This document shows positions 9,925-19,778 of a stretch of 64,000 bases of DNA, piece after piece. The translations under genes were made by a program, and so were the position numbers. This stretch comes from Thiorhodovibrio litoralis (lineage in GTDB: Bacteria > Pseudomonadota > Gammaproteobacteria > Chromatiales > Chromatiaceae). The notes under the pieces are model-generated. The model did not search any database and was not told the origin of the DNA. It saw only the letters and a program-made list of their open reading frames with translations. The stretch is from NCBI RefSeq assembly GCF_033954455.1, contig NZ_CP121473.1:310001-374000 (forward strand), read 5' to 3'. Each line of letters opens with the position of its first letter. The first letter of the stretch is position 1.

Positions 9925-10677
9925 ATGCTGTATCTTCGCTCCGCACTTTTTATCCTGGTATTTAGCTTTACCAGTATTGGCTTTAGCATCGCTATTTTGC
10001 TTGCCACTCCCTTTGTGACCGAGTGCGCGCTGGGTCGGCTTGGTAATGCATGGTCACGCGCTTCGCTGACGCTGCTTCGTGTTATTTGCAAGATGGATTT
10101 TGAGGTCAGCGGGCGCGAGCATTTACCTTCAGGGGACGCAATCATCCTGTGCAAACACCAGTCCGCCTGGGAGACGGTCACACTGCGGACGCTTTTCCCG
10201 TGTCGACAGGCGTGGGTGCTGAAGCGGGAGTTGCTCGCCATTCCGTTCTTTGGCTGGGCACTGCGTTGTTTCCATCCCATCGCGATCGACAGGGGCTCGC
10301 CGCGCCAGGCACTCAAGCAAGTGCTGAGTCAAGGCGAAACCAGCTTGAATGCCGGGCGTTGGGTGATACTGTTCCCGGAAGGCACGCGCGTTGCTCACGG
10401 CGAGCGCGGGCGCTACAACATCAGCGGTGCCAAACTGGCTGAACGCACCGGAACTAACGTCGTCCCCATTGCACACAACTCCGGCGTCTTCTGGGGGCGG
10501 CGCGCCTTTGTCAAACAGCCAGGCTGCGTTCGTGTCGTGGTCGGGCCGCCAATTACCAGTCAAAACCGCAGCGCGGCTGAGATCAACCGCCTTGCCGAGG
10601 ACTGGATCGAAACCACGGTTGCCAGCTTGCCCGACAAACCAGGCATCCCATGCAAGGCCAAACCCGCAGGGCCGTGA
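9925..10677 (+). CDS. plsC: 1-acyl-sn-glycerol-3-phosphate acyltransferase (PlsC family)
   Basis: PlsC acylates lysophosphatidic acid to phosphatidic acid at the inner membrane. The 250-residue protein has an N-terminal hydrophobic segment (residues 5–28). The catalytic block reads KHQSAWET, so the usual H-x4-D is H-x4-E, a variant I associate with this gmhB-linked subfamily. The FPEGTR motif follows (ILFPEGTRVAHG), then VVPIAHNSGVFW and VVVGPPI. It lies 89 bases after gmhB on the same strand and converges on pseB with a gap of only 24 bases, in which I see no obvious terminator. Confidence 0.92.
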   Translation: MLYLRSALFILVFSFTSIGFSIAILLATPFVTECALGRLGNAWSRASLTLLRVICKMDFEVSGREHLPSGDAIILCKHQSAWETVTLRTLFPCRQAWVLKRELLAIPFFGWALRCFHPIAIDRGSPRQALKQVLSQGETSLNAGRWVILFPEGTRVAHGERGRYNISGAKLAERTGTNVVPIAHNSGVFWGRRAFVKQPGCVRVVVGPPITSQNRSAAEINRLAEDWIETTVASLPDKPGIPCKAKPAGP

Positions 10678-10701
10678 AGGGCTCACCCCGGGTGTTGGAC
10701 T

Positions 10702-11697
10702 TCAGGACGAATCCAGACTCGCGATCATCTCTTTGAGCTCATCGACCGACAGCCAGCGGTTGTTGGTGTCGCTCGCATAGCGGAAGCCTTCCTCGCACCA
10801 GTGGCCGGTTCCGCGTAGCCGCGCGTCGTCTGATGCGCGTCCACCGTGGTGGCGGTAGAGCGCAAAATAGTCATCGAACTCTATCGCATTGCGAGAGTCG
10901 TCCTCGGGCAGCAGCACCTCGTGCAGCTTCTCACCGGGGCGGATGCCGGCTTCCTCAATACCACAGTTCGGGCAGATGGCGTGGGCCAGATCGAGGATGT
11001 TCATGCTGGGGATCTTGGGGATGAACACCTCACCGCCCTGCATGCGCTCGAGGCAGGCAAGCACAAAATCCACCCCTTGATCGAGCGTGATCCAGAAGCG
11101 GGTCATGCGCCTGTCCGTGACCGGCAGGCGGCCTTCGGCACACAGGCGTTGAAAGTAAGGGATTACACTGCCGCGCGAGCCCACCACATTGCCGTAGCGC
11201 ACCACCGAAAAACGCGTGGTCTTGGGCCCGGAGAGGCTGTTGGCCGCCACAAAGAGCTTATCCGAGCAAAGCTTGGTCGCGCCATAGAGGTTAATCGGGT
11301 TGGCCGCCTTGTCGGTGCTGAGCGCAATCACCTTGCCGACATGGAAGTCGATTGCCGCATCGACCACATTGGACGCGCCGAGGATATTGGTATTGATGGC
11401 CTCAAGAGGGTTGTACTCGCAAGCCGGCACCTGCTTGAGCGCGGCGGCGTGGATGACGATATCGACGCCATCGAAAGCCCGGTGCAGGCGCTCCTTGTCA
11501 CGCACGTCGCCGAGAAAATACCGGATCGCGCGGTAGCGTTGCTCCGGAAAAACCTGCGCCATTTCATACTGCTTGAGTTCGTCGCGCGAGAAGATAATCA
11601 GCTTGCGTGGCTTGTAATCGCGCAGTACCCGGCGCGCGAAAGCGGTGCCGAAGGAGCCGGTCCCGCCGGTAATGAGAATGACCTGATCATCAAGCAT
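10702..11697 (-). CDS. pseB: UDP-N-acetylglucosamine 4,6-dehydratase (inverting)
   Basis: PseB performs the first step of CMP-pseudaminic acid synthesis, dehydrating UDP-GlcNAc with C5 inversion. It is a 331-residue extended SDR protein with the NAD(P) loop GGTGSFG, the PseB-type SRDELKQYEMAQ stretch, AALKQVPACEYNP, STDKAANPINLYGATKL and RYGNVVGSRGSVIPYF. The catalytic Lys occurs where a Tyr-x3-Lys is expected (YGATK). ATG 11697 has AAGGA seven bases upstream. It follows pseC on the same strand and sits beside the flg operon, which suggests flagellin glycosylation. Later pathway genes (pseF, G, H, I) are not in the window. Confidence 0.93.
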   Translation of the reverse strand: MLDDQVILITGGTGSFGTAFARRVLRDYKPRKLIIFSRDELKQYEMAQVFPEQRYRAIRYFLGDVRDKERLHRAFDGVDIVIHAAALKQVPACEYNPLEAINTNILGASNVVDAAIDFHVGKVIALSTDKAANPINLYGATKLCSDKLFVAANSLSGPKTTRFSVVRYGNVVGSRGSVIPYFQRLCAEGRLPVTDRRMTRFWITLDQGVDFVLACLERMQGGEVFIPKIPSMNILDLAHAICPNCGIEEAGIRPGEKLHEVLLPEDDSRNAIEFDDYFALYRHHGGRASDDARLRGTGHWCEEGFRYASDTNNRWLSVDELKEMIASLDSS

Positions 11698-11880
11698 GGC
11701 TGTGAGTCCTTCCCGCTGTCCTTTGCGCCCGCTGTTTTCCGCATCGCACTTGAATTGACCTGTTCGGATCTGATTTTAGCGCGATTGCGAAACTGCTTTC
11801 AGTTTCAGATCGACTTTGCAGCTTCAGCTTGGCTGGCAGAGCGGTCGACAGCCTTTTGATCGGACCAAACGCTCACGCTG

Positions 11881-13047
11881 TCAAGCTCGCAAGCCAAGCG
11901 TTTCCTCAATTAGACTCATGACCTCATCCTGCGCCGTCTCGCTCAGATCAGGGAACAGGGGAAGCGACAGAGCGCCGGCGTAAAAAGCCTCGGTTCCGGG
12001 GAACTGCTCCGGTCGCCAGCCGCGATGCGCAAACAACTCAAGCCGATACAGCGGTTGATAATGCACCTGCGCGCCAATGCCCGCGCGATGTAAAGCGTCG
12101 AACAGGCCTTGCCGCTCTTCTGCGTCCGCGCAAGCGATCCAATACAAATGCCAGGCACAGTGTTCATCGGCATCCATCGGCGGCAACTTGAGTGTTGTTT
12201 TGCCCAAGCGTTGATGATAACGGCGGGCCAGGGCGCGGCGGCGCGCAAGCAGACTGTCAATCCGCCTGAGTTGACTGCACCCAAGCGCGGCCTGCAAATC
12301 GCACAGACGAAGGTTGTAGCCCGGCTGTCGAATGCGATAGCGCCAGTCCGCCCGCCCATTGTCCGTCGGGCGCTCGATGTCATGACTGCGCAGCCGAGCA
12401 ATCCGCTCGGCCAGCAGCGGATCATTCGTCATCACCATACCGCCCTCGCCGGTGGTCAGCAGCTTGACCGGATGAAAGCTGAAGGCCACCGCATCGCTGT
12501 GGCGAGCGTTGCCGATGCGGCTGTTTGCGTCCTGTAACTCGGTCGCGCCCAACGCATGGGCCGCATCCTCAATCACCGCGAAGCCAAACTCTGCCGCCAG
12601 CGCGCCGATGGCCTCCATGTCGCACGGGCGCCCGGCATAATGGACGGGCACCAGAACGCGCGGCAAGCGACCCGCGCGTCGGGCTTGCCAGAGCTTTTCC
12701 TTCAAAGTGGTGATGGAAAGATTGCCGGTGCCAGGGTCGATATCGAGCAAGTCGACCTCAGCTCCGCAGTGCAGCGCACAGCTCGCGGAAGCAACAAAAG
12801 TCAGCGCCGAGGTCCACAGGCTTTGACCAGGTGCGAGTCCAAGGGCGCGGCAGGCCAGCAGCAGCGCCGAGCTGCCGGAGTTGCAGGCGATGCCATGGGC
12901 AGCGCCGCAGCAGGTGGCCAGCTCATGCTCGAAAAGCGCCACCTGCTCGCCTTGGGCGAGTTGGCCATGGCGCATGACATCGACGACGGCGGCAACATCG
13001 TCGTCTGTGATCTGATGCCAGCCGTAGGGGATTCGATTTTTGCTCAA
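11881..13047 (-). CDS. pseC: UDP-4-amino-4,6-dideoxy-N-acetyl-beta-L-altrosamine transaminase
   Basis: PseC is the PLP-dependent aminotransferase acting directly after PseB in pseudaminic acid synthesis. The 388-residue protein belongs to the DegT/DnrJ/EryC1 family. It shows IPYGWHQITDDDVAAVVDVM at the N-terminus, ACNSGSSALLLACRALGL, VIEDAAHALGA and SFHPVKLLTTGEGGM with the PLP-binding Lys. The start is TTG at 13047 with no strong ribosome-binding site; no ATG lies close, so this start is the best available. A 183-base gap separates it from pseB, and the flgL stop lies 65 bases upstream of its start. Confidence 0.92.
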   Translation of the reverse strand: MSKNRIPYGWHQITDDDVAAVVDVMRHGQLAQGEQVALFEHELATCCGAAHGIACNSGSSALLLACRALGLAPGQSLWTSALTFVASASCALHCGAEVDLLDIDPGTGNLSITTLKEKLWQARRAGRLPRVLVPVHYAGRPCDMEAIGALAAEFGFAVIEDAAHALGATELQDANSRIGNARHSDAVAFSFHPVKLLTTGEGGMVMTNDPLLAERIARLRSHDIERPTDNGRADWRYRIRQPGYNLRLCDLQAALGCSQLRRIDSLLARRRALARRYHQRLGKTTLKLPPMDADEHCAWHLYWIACADAEERQGLFDALHRAGIGAQVHYQPLYRLELFAHRGWRPEQFPGTEAFYAGALSLPLFPDLSETAQDEVMSLIEETLGLRA

Positions 13048-13112
13048 GAGCGTTGTGCCTTGAACCTCATATCTGGCTGGCGTCCATCCCTGACCACAGG
13101 CTATCCCTTACA

Positions 13113-14402
13113 TTAGAGGAAGTTGAAAAGCGACAGACGATTGGTCTGTACATAAGACTGCTGCGCGGCCTCAAGTGCAACCTGCTGAAACTTGAAGCGG
13201 CTGATGGCCTCAGCGTAATCGAGATCTTCGAGTTCGGACAGGGTCGAACGCAGATCAAGCTTGCGGCCCTCGTTCAGCTCGGTCTGGCTATCGATGACCT
13301 GCAGCCGGGTACCCACGGTGGCACGGATATCGCTCAAATGGTTGAAGCTTGCATCGAGATCCGTGAGGCCACGGTTAACGGCGTTGGTCAGATCAGCACG
13401 ACTGCTTGGCCCGCCAACCGGCGTCTCGAGGGCGGTGGCGATTGCATCAAGTGTGTGGAAGAGTGAGACGTTTTCGGCCGGACGTGACGTGACAATGTCG
13501 CTCGGGTTCCCGGCGCCTCCGGCATTGGGTAAGCGCGGCGTGCCGCTGAGGACGAGCGAACGGCCTGCAAATTCAACCGGGCTGCCAGGGGAATAGTCGG
13601 TTGGGCCTAGCTCCACCCCGTTGGAAGCGCCGTTTGGCCCGAAGCGCTCGACCTGGTATTGGACCGTGCCAGCATTATCGAGAAAGCTGATTTCAAATGA
13701 ATCAACGGCGTTATCGCCATCGAGAAAGACCCCGAGGTCGCTCACCTCCGTCTTTTCGATAACCACGGAGCCCCGAGGAATGGCGCCATTGTCAGCGCGA
13801 ATGACATCTGCCGACACCCGTCCGTCGTTCTCCCGGATATTCATGAAGACGTCAGCACCATTGTCACCAATGGCAACATTTCGGAGCGATGTCATCGCGA
13901 TTTCGCGCACCGACCCATTGCCTTCGGCACCGGTGTATGAAACAACCCCATCGCCGTCAATTTCGAAGGGTGTTGCAAGGGACTTGGTTCCAGCAAAGAG
14001 ATACTCGCTATTCGGATCCTTGGTGTTAGCGACATCGAAAATTGCATCGCGAATTTCGCGGACTTCGCGCGCCATAAAGCCGCGAGTTTCGTCGGTTTGG
14101 CTGTCGTTCGCGCCTTGAATCACTAATTCTCGTACTCGCTGAAGTTGATCCGTCACGCCAGCAATGGCCCACTCTTCCTGCTGCAAACGCGGTTGGGCAA
14201 GATCGGCATTACGCTGAAATTGCTCGATCGATTGAATGATTTCCCGGAATTGCGCGCTTTGAGTCGCGCCTGCTGGGTCATCGGAAGGCGACAGAATGCG
14301 CTTGCCGGTGGATAGCTGCTGCCCGGTGCGGCTAAGCTCGGCCTGAGCCCGCTGCATGGACTCACTGCCGGCTCGAAAGATCTGTTCCGTTGAAACGCGC
14401 AT
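13113..14402 (-). CDS. flgL: Flagellar hook-associated protein 3
   Basis: FlgL forms the hook–filament junction next to the filament. The 429-residue protein has conserved coiled-coil ends: N-terminal ISTE-like start (MRVSTEQIFRAG, then GQQLSTGKRILSPSDDPAGA) and C-terminal LEDLDYAEAISRFKFQQVALEAAQQSYVQTNRLSLFNFL-type helix with the usual terminal Leu. The central surface domain is larger than in E. coli (317 residues). It follows flgK by 19 bases and is the last flg gene of the run before pseC. Expression of such late genes usually depends on FliA, but I find no convincing sigma-28 site here. Confidence 0.95.
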   Translation of the reverse strand: MRVSTEQIFRAGSESMQRAQAELSRTGQQLSTGKRILSPSDDPAGATQSAQFREIIQSIEQFQRNADLAQPRLQQEEWAIAGVTDQLQRVRELVIQGANDSQTDETRGFMAREVREIRDAIFDVANTKDPNSEYLFAGTKSLATPFEIDGDGVVSYTGAEGNGSVREIAMTSLRNVAIGDNGADVFMNIRENDGRVSADVIRADNGAIPRGSVVIEKTEVSDLGVFLDGDNAVDSFEISFLDNAGTVQYQVERFGPNGASNGVELGPTDYSPGSPVEFAGRSLVLSGTPRLPNAGGAGNPSDIVTSRPAENVSLFHTLDAIATALETPVGGPSSRADLTNAVNRGLTDLDASFNHLSDIRATVGTRLQVIDSQTELNEGRKLDLRSTLSELEDLDYAEAISRFKFQQVALEAAQQSYVQTNRLSLFNFL

Positions 14403-14421
14403 TACTAGCTCCCAACCCGAA

Positions 14422-16620
14422 TTAACGGATTGCCGCGAACAGGGTATCGAAGATTTGGTTACCGACCGAAATTACTTGGGCGGCAGCCTGATAAGCCTTT
14501 TGATATTTGATTAAATTAGCGGCTTCCTCGTCGAGATTGACCCCAGACAACTCGTCGCGCTGAACCTGGGCCGATTCACGCAGTGCAATGCTCGAATCAC
14601 GAAATACCTGCGCCTGACGTGTGCGGGTCCCAACCAGCCCTAGGGTGCTGTTGTAGCTGTCGGCAAAGCTTTCTTGATTCTCGATGACTCGGTCCTCGGC
14701 CAGACCGGCTAGAGCGAGCATGTTACGGTTGTCACCTTCGCGGCCTTTGCTCAGTTCAACACCAAAGATATCACCCTCGACTGGGGTGCCTGCTATGTCA
14801 AGCTGCCAACCTTTACCCACAACCGTTGTTGGCGGAGGCTGATCTGCCACCGGTGGAGTTGAAGATTGCTGGATAATGTTAAAGGTGTCACCGTCTCCGG
14901 GGGTTCCCCGAATTTTCATCTCGAAACCATTTTCACTTATGGTTGTTGTGCCTGTCGGATCAATTGGAACAGAAGTGGATAATGGCGGCACGCCTCCCCC
15001 TGTGACCTCGAAAACCTGGTTGGTTTCGTCGTATTGAATATTGCTAGGCGCAAAATCCGTTGCATCGGTCACCTTGAATGACTCGATTTTGGTACCTCCG
15101 GCGTTTGGTCCGATCAAATTCGGTGGGTCGGCAAAATCATACTTCCCAGTAAATTCAGGGCTGAAAACCTGAAAATTGCCTCCTTGAAATAGCACGGCTG
15201 CGGGTACTTCGACATTTTCCTTGTCGGCTGGGGGCGGGTCATCCCGCCGCAGGTCGAGCATGCGCGTCGCGCCGTCATTGTCCGGGCTAGCGGTCGCGCC
15301 GGCGGCAGCAGCCACCTTACGCGGATCAACCATTTTGATGTCAAGTCGCTCAGCCGCGAAGCGGGTTGGTTGAATTATCCATTCATCCCTGTTCGCGGCT
15401 CCACCGATTGTGCTGGTGTCAACGATCAAACCGTCCACCTTGATAACCGGATCACCGGAAGAGTCAGCGACCACCGAGTTATCGTCCAGTCGCCTCAATT
15501 CAAAGTCAGACCCGTTGTAGCGCAAGGAATAATCGCTGGACGTCAAGTCCGTGATAGCGCCGGTGTTGAACTGCACATCAGGGTAATCGCTGCTGGCATT
15601 CCCGGGCTTTGCTCCAACGTACAGTTCCGGGGTGACAAAAATATCCTCGCCAGTGTCACCATTCAGATCCAGCCCGAGCTGGTTCTGTTGATTCATCGCC
15701 GTACTCATGACGACAGCAATCTGGCCGATGCTATTCTGTGCCGGGTCCAGTATCTGATCGCGAATTTCGATCAGACCGCCGAGTTCACCGCCGGTCATAA
15801 ACTTGGTGATATCGTTTGCGTTACCGCCGGCACTTTTGAAGCCGATCCCATAGTTGCGGATGTCACCTGACATATTGCCAACGGTCAGTTCGTTGGTGAT
15901 GCCGCCGAGCACTAGTGGTTGCCCGTTGCCGATAAAAACATTCATCGAGCGGTCTTCCTGCTCGAGCGTTCGGATGTCGATGATGTTGGAAAGCTCGGTC
16001 AGCACTCGCCCTCGTTCATCAAGCAAGTCGTTGGGCGCGCCACCTTGCCCCCCCGTCATGCCGTAGCCTTCAACAATGCGCTTGTTCAGGTCTTTTAGCG
16101 ATGAGGCCAGGGCATTGACTTCATCGACATTAACTTTAATGTCTTGGTTGACAAGCTTGCGTTGCTCTTCGATTCTGGAATTCAGCTCATTGAATCGGCC
16201 GACCATGGATTCTGCTTCACCCAAAAATACGGTGCGGGCGGTGTTCGAGGTCGGGTCGCTCGCCACGTCGTTGGCTGAATTGAAAAAAGTTCGCATGGGC
16301 GGTGCCAAGCCAGTTTCGACATCCGCTAGCAAACGGTCGATACGTTCACTATATTCCGCCCGGGCCTCGCCATTGGCAGCATCGGAGGTGCTGTTTCGCA
16401 GTTGCACATCGACGAACTCGTTTTGCATCCTGCGGATGGACGAAACCTGCACCCCCTGACCAATGAAGTTGCCACCGAGCATTTGCGGAGTGCGCGCTTC
16501 AAGGTCGACACGCTGACGGCTGTAGCCATCCTTGGTGGCGTTGGAGATATTGTGCCCGGTGGTCGCGAGCGCACGCTGGAATGCCAGCAGCCCGGCGGTG
16601 CCGGTGCTCATGATGCTCAT
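14422..16620 (-). CDS. flgK: Flagellar hook-associated protein 1
   Basis: FlgK is the first junction protein between hook and filament. The 732-residue protein has the conserved N-terminus (GLLAFQRALATTGHNISNATKDGYSRQRV) with the flagellar rod/hook motif, and a C-terminal helix (SGVNLDEEAANLIKYQKAYQAAAQVISVGNQIFDTLFAAI) that matches the FlgK/FlgE C-terminal domain. The middle (about residues 330–620) is much longer than in E. coli FlgK (547 residues) and carries low-complexity Pro and Asp-rich stretches, likely surface-exposed insertions. The coding DNA in the middle looks less GC-rich than its neighbours. Confidence 0.95.
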   Translation of the reverse strand: MSIMSTGTAGLLAFQRALATTGHNISNATKDGYSRQRVDLEARTPQMLGGNFIGQGVQVSSIRRMQNEFVDVQLRNSTSDAANGEARAEYSERIDRLLADVETGLAPPMRTFFNSANDVASDPTSNTARTVFLGEAESMVGRFNELNSRIEEQRKLVNQDIKVNVDEVNALASSLKDLNKRIVEGYGMTGGQGGAPNDLLDERGRVLTELSNIIDIRTLEQEDRSMNVFIGNGQPLVLGGITNELTVGNMSGDIRNYGIGFKSAGGNANDITKFMTGGELGGLIEIRDQILDPAQNSIGQIAVVMSTAMNQQNQLGLDLNGDTGEDIFVTPELYVGAKPGNASSDYPDVQFNTGAITDLTSSDYSLRYNGSDFELRRLDDNSVVADSSGDPVIKVDGLIVDTSTIGGAANRDEWIIQPTRFAAERLDIKMVDPRKVAAAAGATASPDNDGATRMLDLRRDDPPPADKENVEVPAAVLFQGGNFQVFSPEFTGKYDFADPPNLIGPNAGGTKIESFKVTDATDFAPSNIQYDETNQVFEVTGGGVPPLSTSVPIDPTGTTTISENGFEMKIRGTPGDGDTFNIIQQSSTPPVADQPPPTTVVGKGWQLDIAGTPVEGDIFGVELSKGREGDNRNMLALAGLAEDRVIENQESFADSYNSTLGLVGTRTRQAQVFRDSSIALRESAQVQRDELSGVNLDEEAANLIKYQKAYQAAAQVISVGNQIFDTLFAAIR

Positions 16621-16710
16621 CTGCTTGCCCTATGGTGCATTTAACTGCCTGTTTTCCGGTTCCGCGCGCAACACCGCTTGCGTCGCGAGGCTCCTGCATC
16701 GCAACTTAAA

Positions 16711-17742
16711 TTAACCTGCATGGGATGTAACGGTTGCGGAGGCGATTTCTTGAGTCGAATCCTTGGCCATCATAGCGTTCAGCCGGTCGTGAATGGACAA
16801 GATTTTGTTGGCATAGTTCGGGTCCGTGGCATAACCGGCGCGCTGCAAGCCCCGGACAAACTCGCGGCTGTTGGGGCTGGCGAGCACATCGCGGTAGCGC
16901 GGATTGCGATGCAAAAACTCGACATAATCCTGAAAGGATTCCGCAGGGCTCGGGTAGGCCCGAAAAGCCCAGCGCTCGCGCTGAGCCACGCCGTTGCGGT
17001 ACTCGAGCGTGCCGACCGAGACCCGGTCCCCAGTCCAGCCGCCATGCGCCTTGATGCCAAAGAGGTTGTAACTGCTTTGGCCGTCGGCATGGCGTGGCAC
17101 ACGGCGACCCCAGCCGGTCTCGAGCGCGCTTTGCGCCAACAGTACATTCGGGTCGAAGCCTAGCTTGGCGGCGGCTGCTTCGGCTTGAGGTCGTAGCACC
17201 CGTAGAAAATCTTCGGGCGAGGATGGGGGCCAGTCGTTGGGGTCGAGCGGTGGCGCCTCGACTGAGGCTGAGGTTCTTCGCCAAGTTTGTGCGCTTTCTG
17301 CACCTTCACCAGCCCCCGCGGCAGAAGAAAGGGGACGCATCGGACGCAGGTAGGGGTTGCGTTCCGGAACGCGCAGATCAGCAGGGTCGGCCGCCTGCGC
17401 GGCGCTCGCGCTGGTGCGGCCGAGTTGTTGCATCAGCAGACCACGAAAGCCAAGCCCAGGACCCTCGCTGACAGATTGTGCGATCTCCTGATCGAGCATG
17501 TCGCGATACATATCGCTCTGGGCGGAGTCGAACAGGCCATCCCCCAAAGAGGTTGCACGCATCTGCTTGAGCATCTGCCCAACGAGCATCGCCTCGAAGG
17601 CGCGGGCAGTCGCTTCCAGCCCTTCACTGTCACCAGAGGTGGCTTGCCGGCGCAGGTCATGCAGGCCGGCCGGGTCAGTGGCCAATGCTCTACTGGCCTG
17701 ATGGGTGGCCAGTGCCGAAATGCCAGTGTTGAGCTCGCGCAT
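16711..17742 (-). CDS. flgJ: Flagellar rod assembly protein / peptidoglycan hydrolase FlgJ
   Basis: FlgJ caps the growing rod and opens the peptidoglycan layer. Residues 30–110 form the rod-binding domain (EATARAFEAMLVGQMLKQMRATSLGDGLFDSAQSDMYRDMLDQEIAQ). Residues 175–330 form a glucosaminidase-type muramidase domain with the catalytic Glu208 in SALETGWGRR and a typical SYNLFGIKA stretch. This two-domain form is the beta/gamma-proteobacterial type. It lies between flgI (34 bases upstream) and flgK in the operon. The product is exported to the periplasm through the flagellar apparatus, so it lacks a signal peptide. Confidence 0.95.
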   Translation of the reverse strand: MRELNTGISALATHQASRALATDPAGLHDLRRQATSGDSEGLEATARAFEAMLVGQMLKQMRATSLGDGLFDSAQSDMYRDMLDQEIAQSVSEGPGLGFRGLLMQQLGRTSASAAQAADPADLRVPERNPYLRPMRPLSSAAGAGEGAESAQTWRRTSASVEAPPLDPNDWPPSSPEDFLRVLRPQAEAAAAKLGFDPNVLLAQSALETGWGRRVPRHADGQSSYNLFGIKAHGGWTGDRVSVGTLEYRNGVAQRERWAFRAYPSPAESFQDYVEFLHRNPRYRDVLASPNSREFVRGLQRAGYATDPNYANKILSIHDRLNAMMAKDSTQEIASATVTSHAG

Positions 17743-17776
17743 GGCAGCAGGTCCGTATTACCGGGGCAAGGGGCGG

Positions 17777-18928
17777 TCAGATTACCACCAGCTCTGCACG
17801 CAGGGCGCCAGCCTCGCGCAGGGCCTGGAGGATAGCGACCAGATCACCGGGGGCGGCGCCAACATTGTTGACAGCGCGGACGATCTCATCGAGCGAAGTG
17901 CCAGGATCAAACAAGAACATGCGGTTATCCTCCTGGGTGACGGCAATGTTTGTCTGCGGCGTTACCACCGTTTGACCACCTGCAAGTGCGTTAGGCTGCG
18001 TCACCTGCGGGTTTTCCGTGATGGTGACAGTCAGGTTGCCGTGAGAGACGGCGGCAGGCATGACCCGCACATTGGCGCCTATTACAATGGTGCCAGTGCG
18101 CGCGTTGATCACAACTCTGGCCGGCGGCGTACCGGGCTCAACCGGCAAATTCTCGAGTACCGCAACAAAGGCGACCCGGTCGCTTGGGCTGGTTGGCGCA
18201 CGCACCTTGACTGATGCGCCATCGAGTGCCTGCGCCACCCGCCCGCCAAAGGCATCGTTGATGACATCCATCATGCGGCTGGCGGTTGAAAAATCTGGCC
18301 GATTGAGGTTTAGCACCAGCGAGCCGCCCTGGGAAAAAGAGCTGGGTACCTCGCGCTCGACTGTGGCGCCGCGCGGAATACGCCCGACGCTCGGAATATT
18401 GACGGTCACGCTGCTGCCATCAGAACCATCAGCGGTCAAACCGCCAACAATCAGGTTACCCTGTGCAACGGCATAGACCTGACCGTCCGCGCCCTTTAGC
18501 GGCGACATCAGCAAGGTACCGCCGCGCAGGCTGGAGGCGTTGCCGAGCGAGGAGACAGTTACGTCAAAGCGCTGACCGGCCTTGGCAAAGGGCATCAGAT
18601 CGGCCGTGATCATGACGGCGGCAACGTTCTTGAGCTGCGGATTCACGTCCGCTGGCAAGGTGACGCCGAGCTGGGCGAGCATGTTCTTGAGGCTCTGCAC
18701 GGTGAAGGGTGTTTGGGTGGTGCGGTCGCCGGAGCCGTCCAGCCCCACCACCAAGCCGTAGCCGACCAGTTGGTTGTCGCGCACGCCGGCAAAGTTGGCG
18801 ATGTCCTTGATGCGCTCCTGTCCGGGGGCGGCACTAGGGATGGAATTGCCTGCTTGCAGCGGCATGCTGGCCATCAGGCCGACCAGCGCGGCGAACCAGG
18901 TGGCGGAGACGGTGGAGCGGTGTTTCAT
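17777..18928 (-). CDS. flgI: Flagellar P-ring protein
   Basis: FlgI forms the periplasmic P-ring around the rod. The 383-residue protein starts with a Sec signal peptide (hydrophobic segment about residues 9–24, cleavage after LQA). Conserved blocks follow: [30 protein letters not shown], then [24 protein letters not shown]-type region and the C-terminal [38 protein letters not shown]. Length and both ends match the family. Assembly normally needs the FlgA chaperone, encoded at 26.6 kb on the opposite strand. Confidence 0.96.
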   Translation of the reverse strand: MKHRSTVSATWFAALVGLMASMPLQAGNSIPSAAPGQERIKDIANFAGVRDNQLVGYGLVVGLDGSGDRTTQTPFTVQSLKNMLAQLGVTLPADVNPQLKNVAAVMITADLMPFAKAGQRFDVTVSSLGNASSLRGGTLLMSPLKGADGQVYAVAQGNLIVGGLTADGSDGSSVTVNIPSVGRIPRGATVEREVPSSFSQGGSLVLNLNRPDFSTASRMMDVINDAFGGRVAQALDGASVKVRAPTSPSDRVAFVAVLENLPVEPGTPPARVVINARTGTIVIGANVRVMPAAVSHGNLTVTITENPQVTQPNALAGGQTVVTPQTNIAVTQEDNRMFLFDPGTSLDEIVRAVNNVGAAPGDLVAILQALREAGALRAELVVI

Positions 18929-19064
18929 CGGTCGACCTCGTCAAATTCTTGGCGATTACCCGGGGCATTTCTGGAAGATGTCCGGGTGAGTGGCCGGATT
19001 GTCGCCGGCTCACCCAGGTTGAAGCAAATCGCGAGCCAGAATTCTTCAGCGGGCAGCGAGGTGC

Positions 19065-19751
19065 TCAGAATGGCATCAGCGCACTGACGAAGAAGCGCAT
19101 GATCCAGCCCATCGCATTGCTGTCGGCCACAGCACCGGTTCCGCCGTAGTAGATTTGCACGTCAGCGACCTGAGTCGACAGCACGGTGTTCTCGGCGGTA
19201 ATGTCAATGGGCCGCACGATACCGCGCAGGCGCACATATTCCTTGCCCTGATTCAGGCCCAGCCATTTCTCGCCCTGTATGACCAAATTGCCGTTGGGCA
19301 GTACCTCAGCCACCGTGACCGAGATATTGCCTTCGAGACTATTGCTTTGCTCCGAGTCACCCTGGCCGTCAAAGTTAGTTCCCGATTCCAATCCGGCCCC
19401 GAAAAGATTCCCTGACGGTTCAACTTGATGGCCAAGGATGTCTAGGCGCGTAAAGTCAATCCCGGCGGTGGAATCCTTGGTGACCGATGTTTTGGCAGTT
19501 TTCGTGGCATCGGTCTTTTCGACCAGTTGCACATTTAAAATATCGCCCACCAGCCTTGCTTTATAGTCCTCGAACAGCCCGCGACTCTGCGCAGCCTGAA
19601 AGATGGCGCCGTTGTTGTACTGTTGCGGCATCGGCGCAGGCGCGGAAGCGGCAAGAAATTCCGGGCTATCTCCGCGCTTCACCGGCATGGAATCGCAACC
19701 AACGAGAATGGCGGCGGACATAGTCACTGTGAGTATCTTGTTAAGCATCAT
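19065..19751 (-). CDS. flgH: Flagellar L-ring lipoprotein
   Basis: FlgH forms the outer-membrane L-ring. The 228-residue protein begins with a lipoprotein signal peptide whose lipobox is ILVGC (Cys19), so it is lipid-modified and sent to the outer membrane. The family core is visible: GAIFQAAQSRGLFEDYKARLVGDILNVQLVEKTDATK, then VTVAEVLPNGNLVIQGEKWLGLNQGKEYVRLRGIVRPIDI. A double Met at the N-terminus leaves the start ambiguous by one codon. A 136-base gap separates it from flgI, the largest within the flg run, but no terminator is obvious there. Confidence 0.95.
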   Translation of the reverse strand: MMLNKILTVTMSAAILVGCDSMPVKRGDSPEFLAASAPAPMPQQYNNGAIFQAAQSRGLFEDYKARLVGDILNVQLVEKTDATKTAKTSVTKDSTAGIDFTRLDILGHQVEPSGNLFGAGLESGTNFDGQGDSEQSNSLEGNISVTVAEVLPNGNLVIQGEKWLGLNQGKEYVRLRGIVRPIDITAENTVLSTQVADVQIYYGGTGAVADSNAMGWIMRFFVSALMPF

Positions 19752-19778
19752 GGTGCATTACTCTTGATCAGCCTGGCC

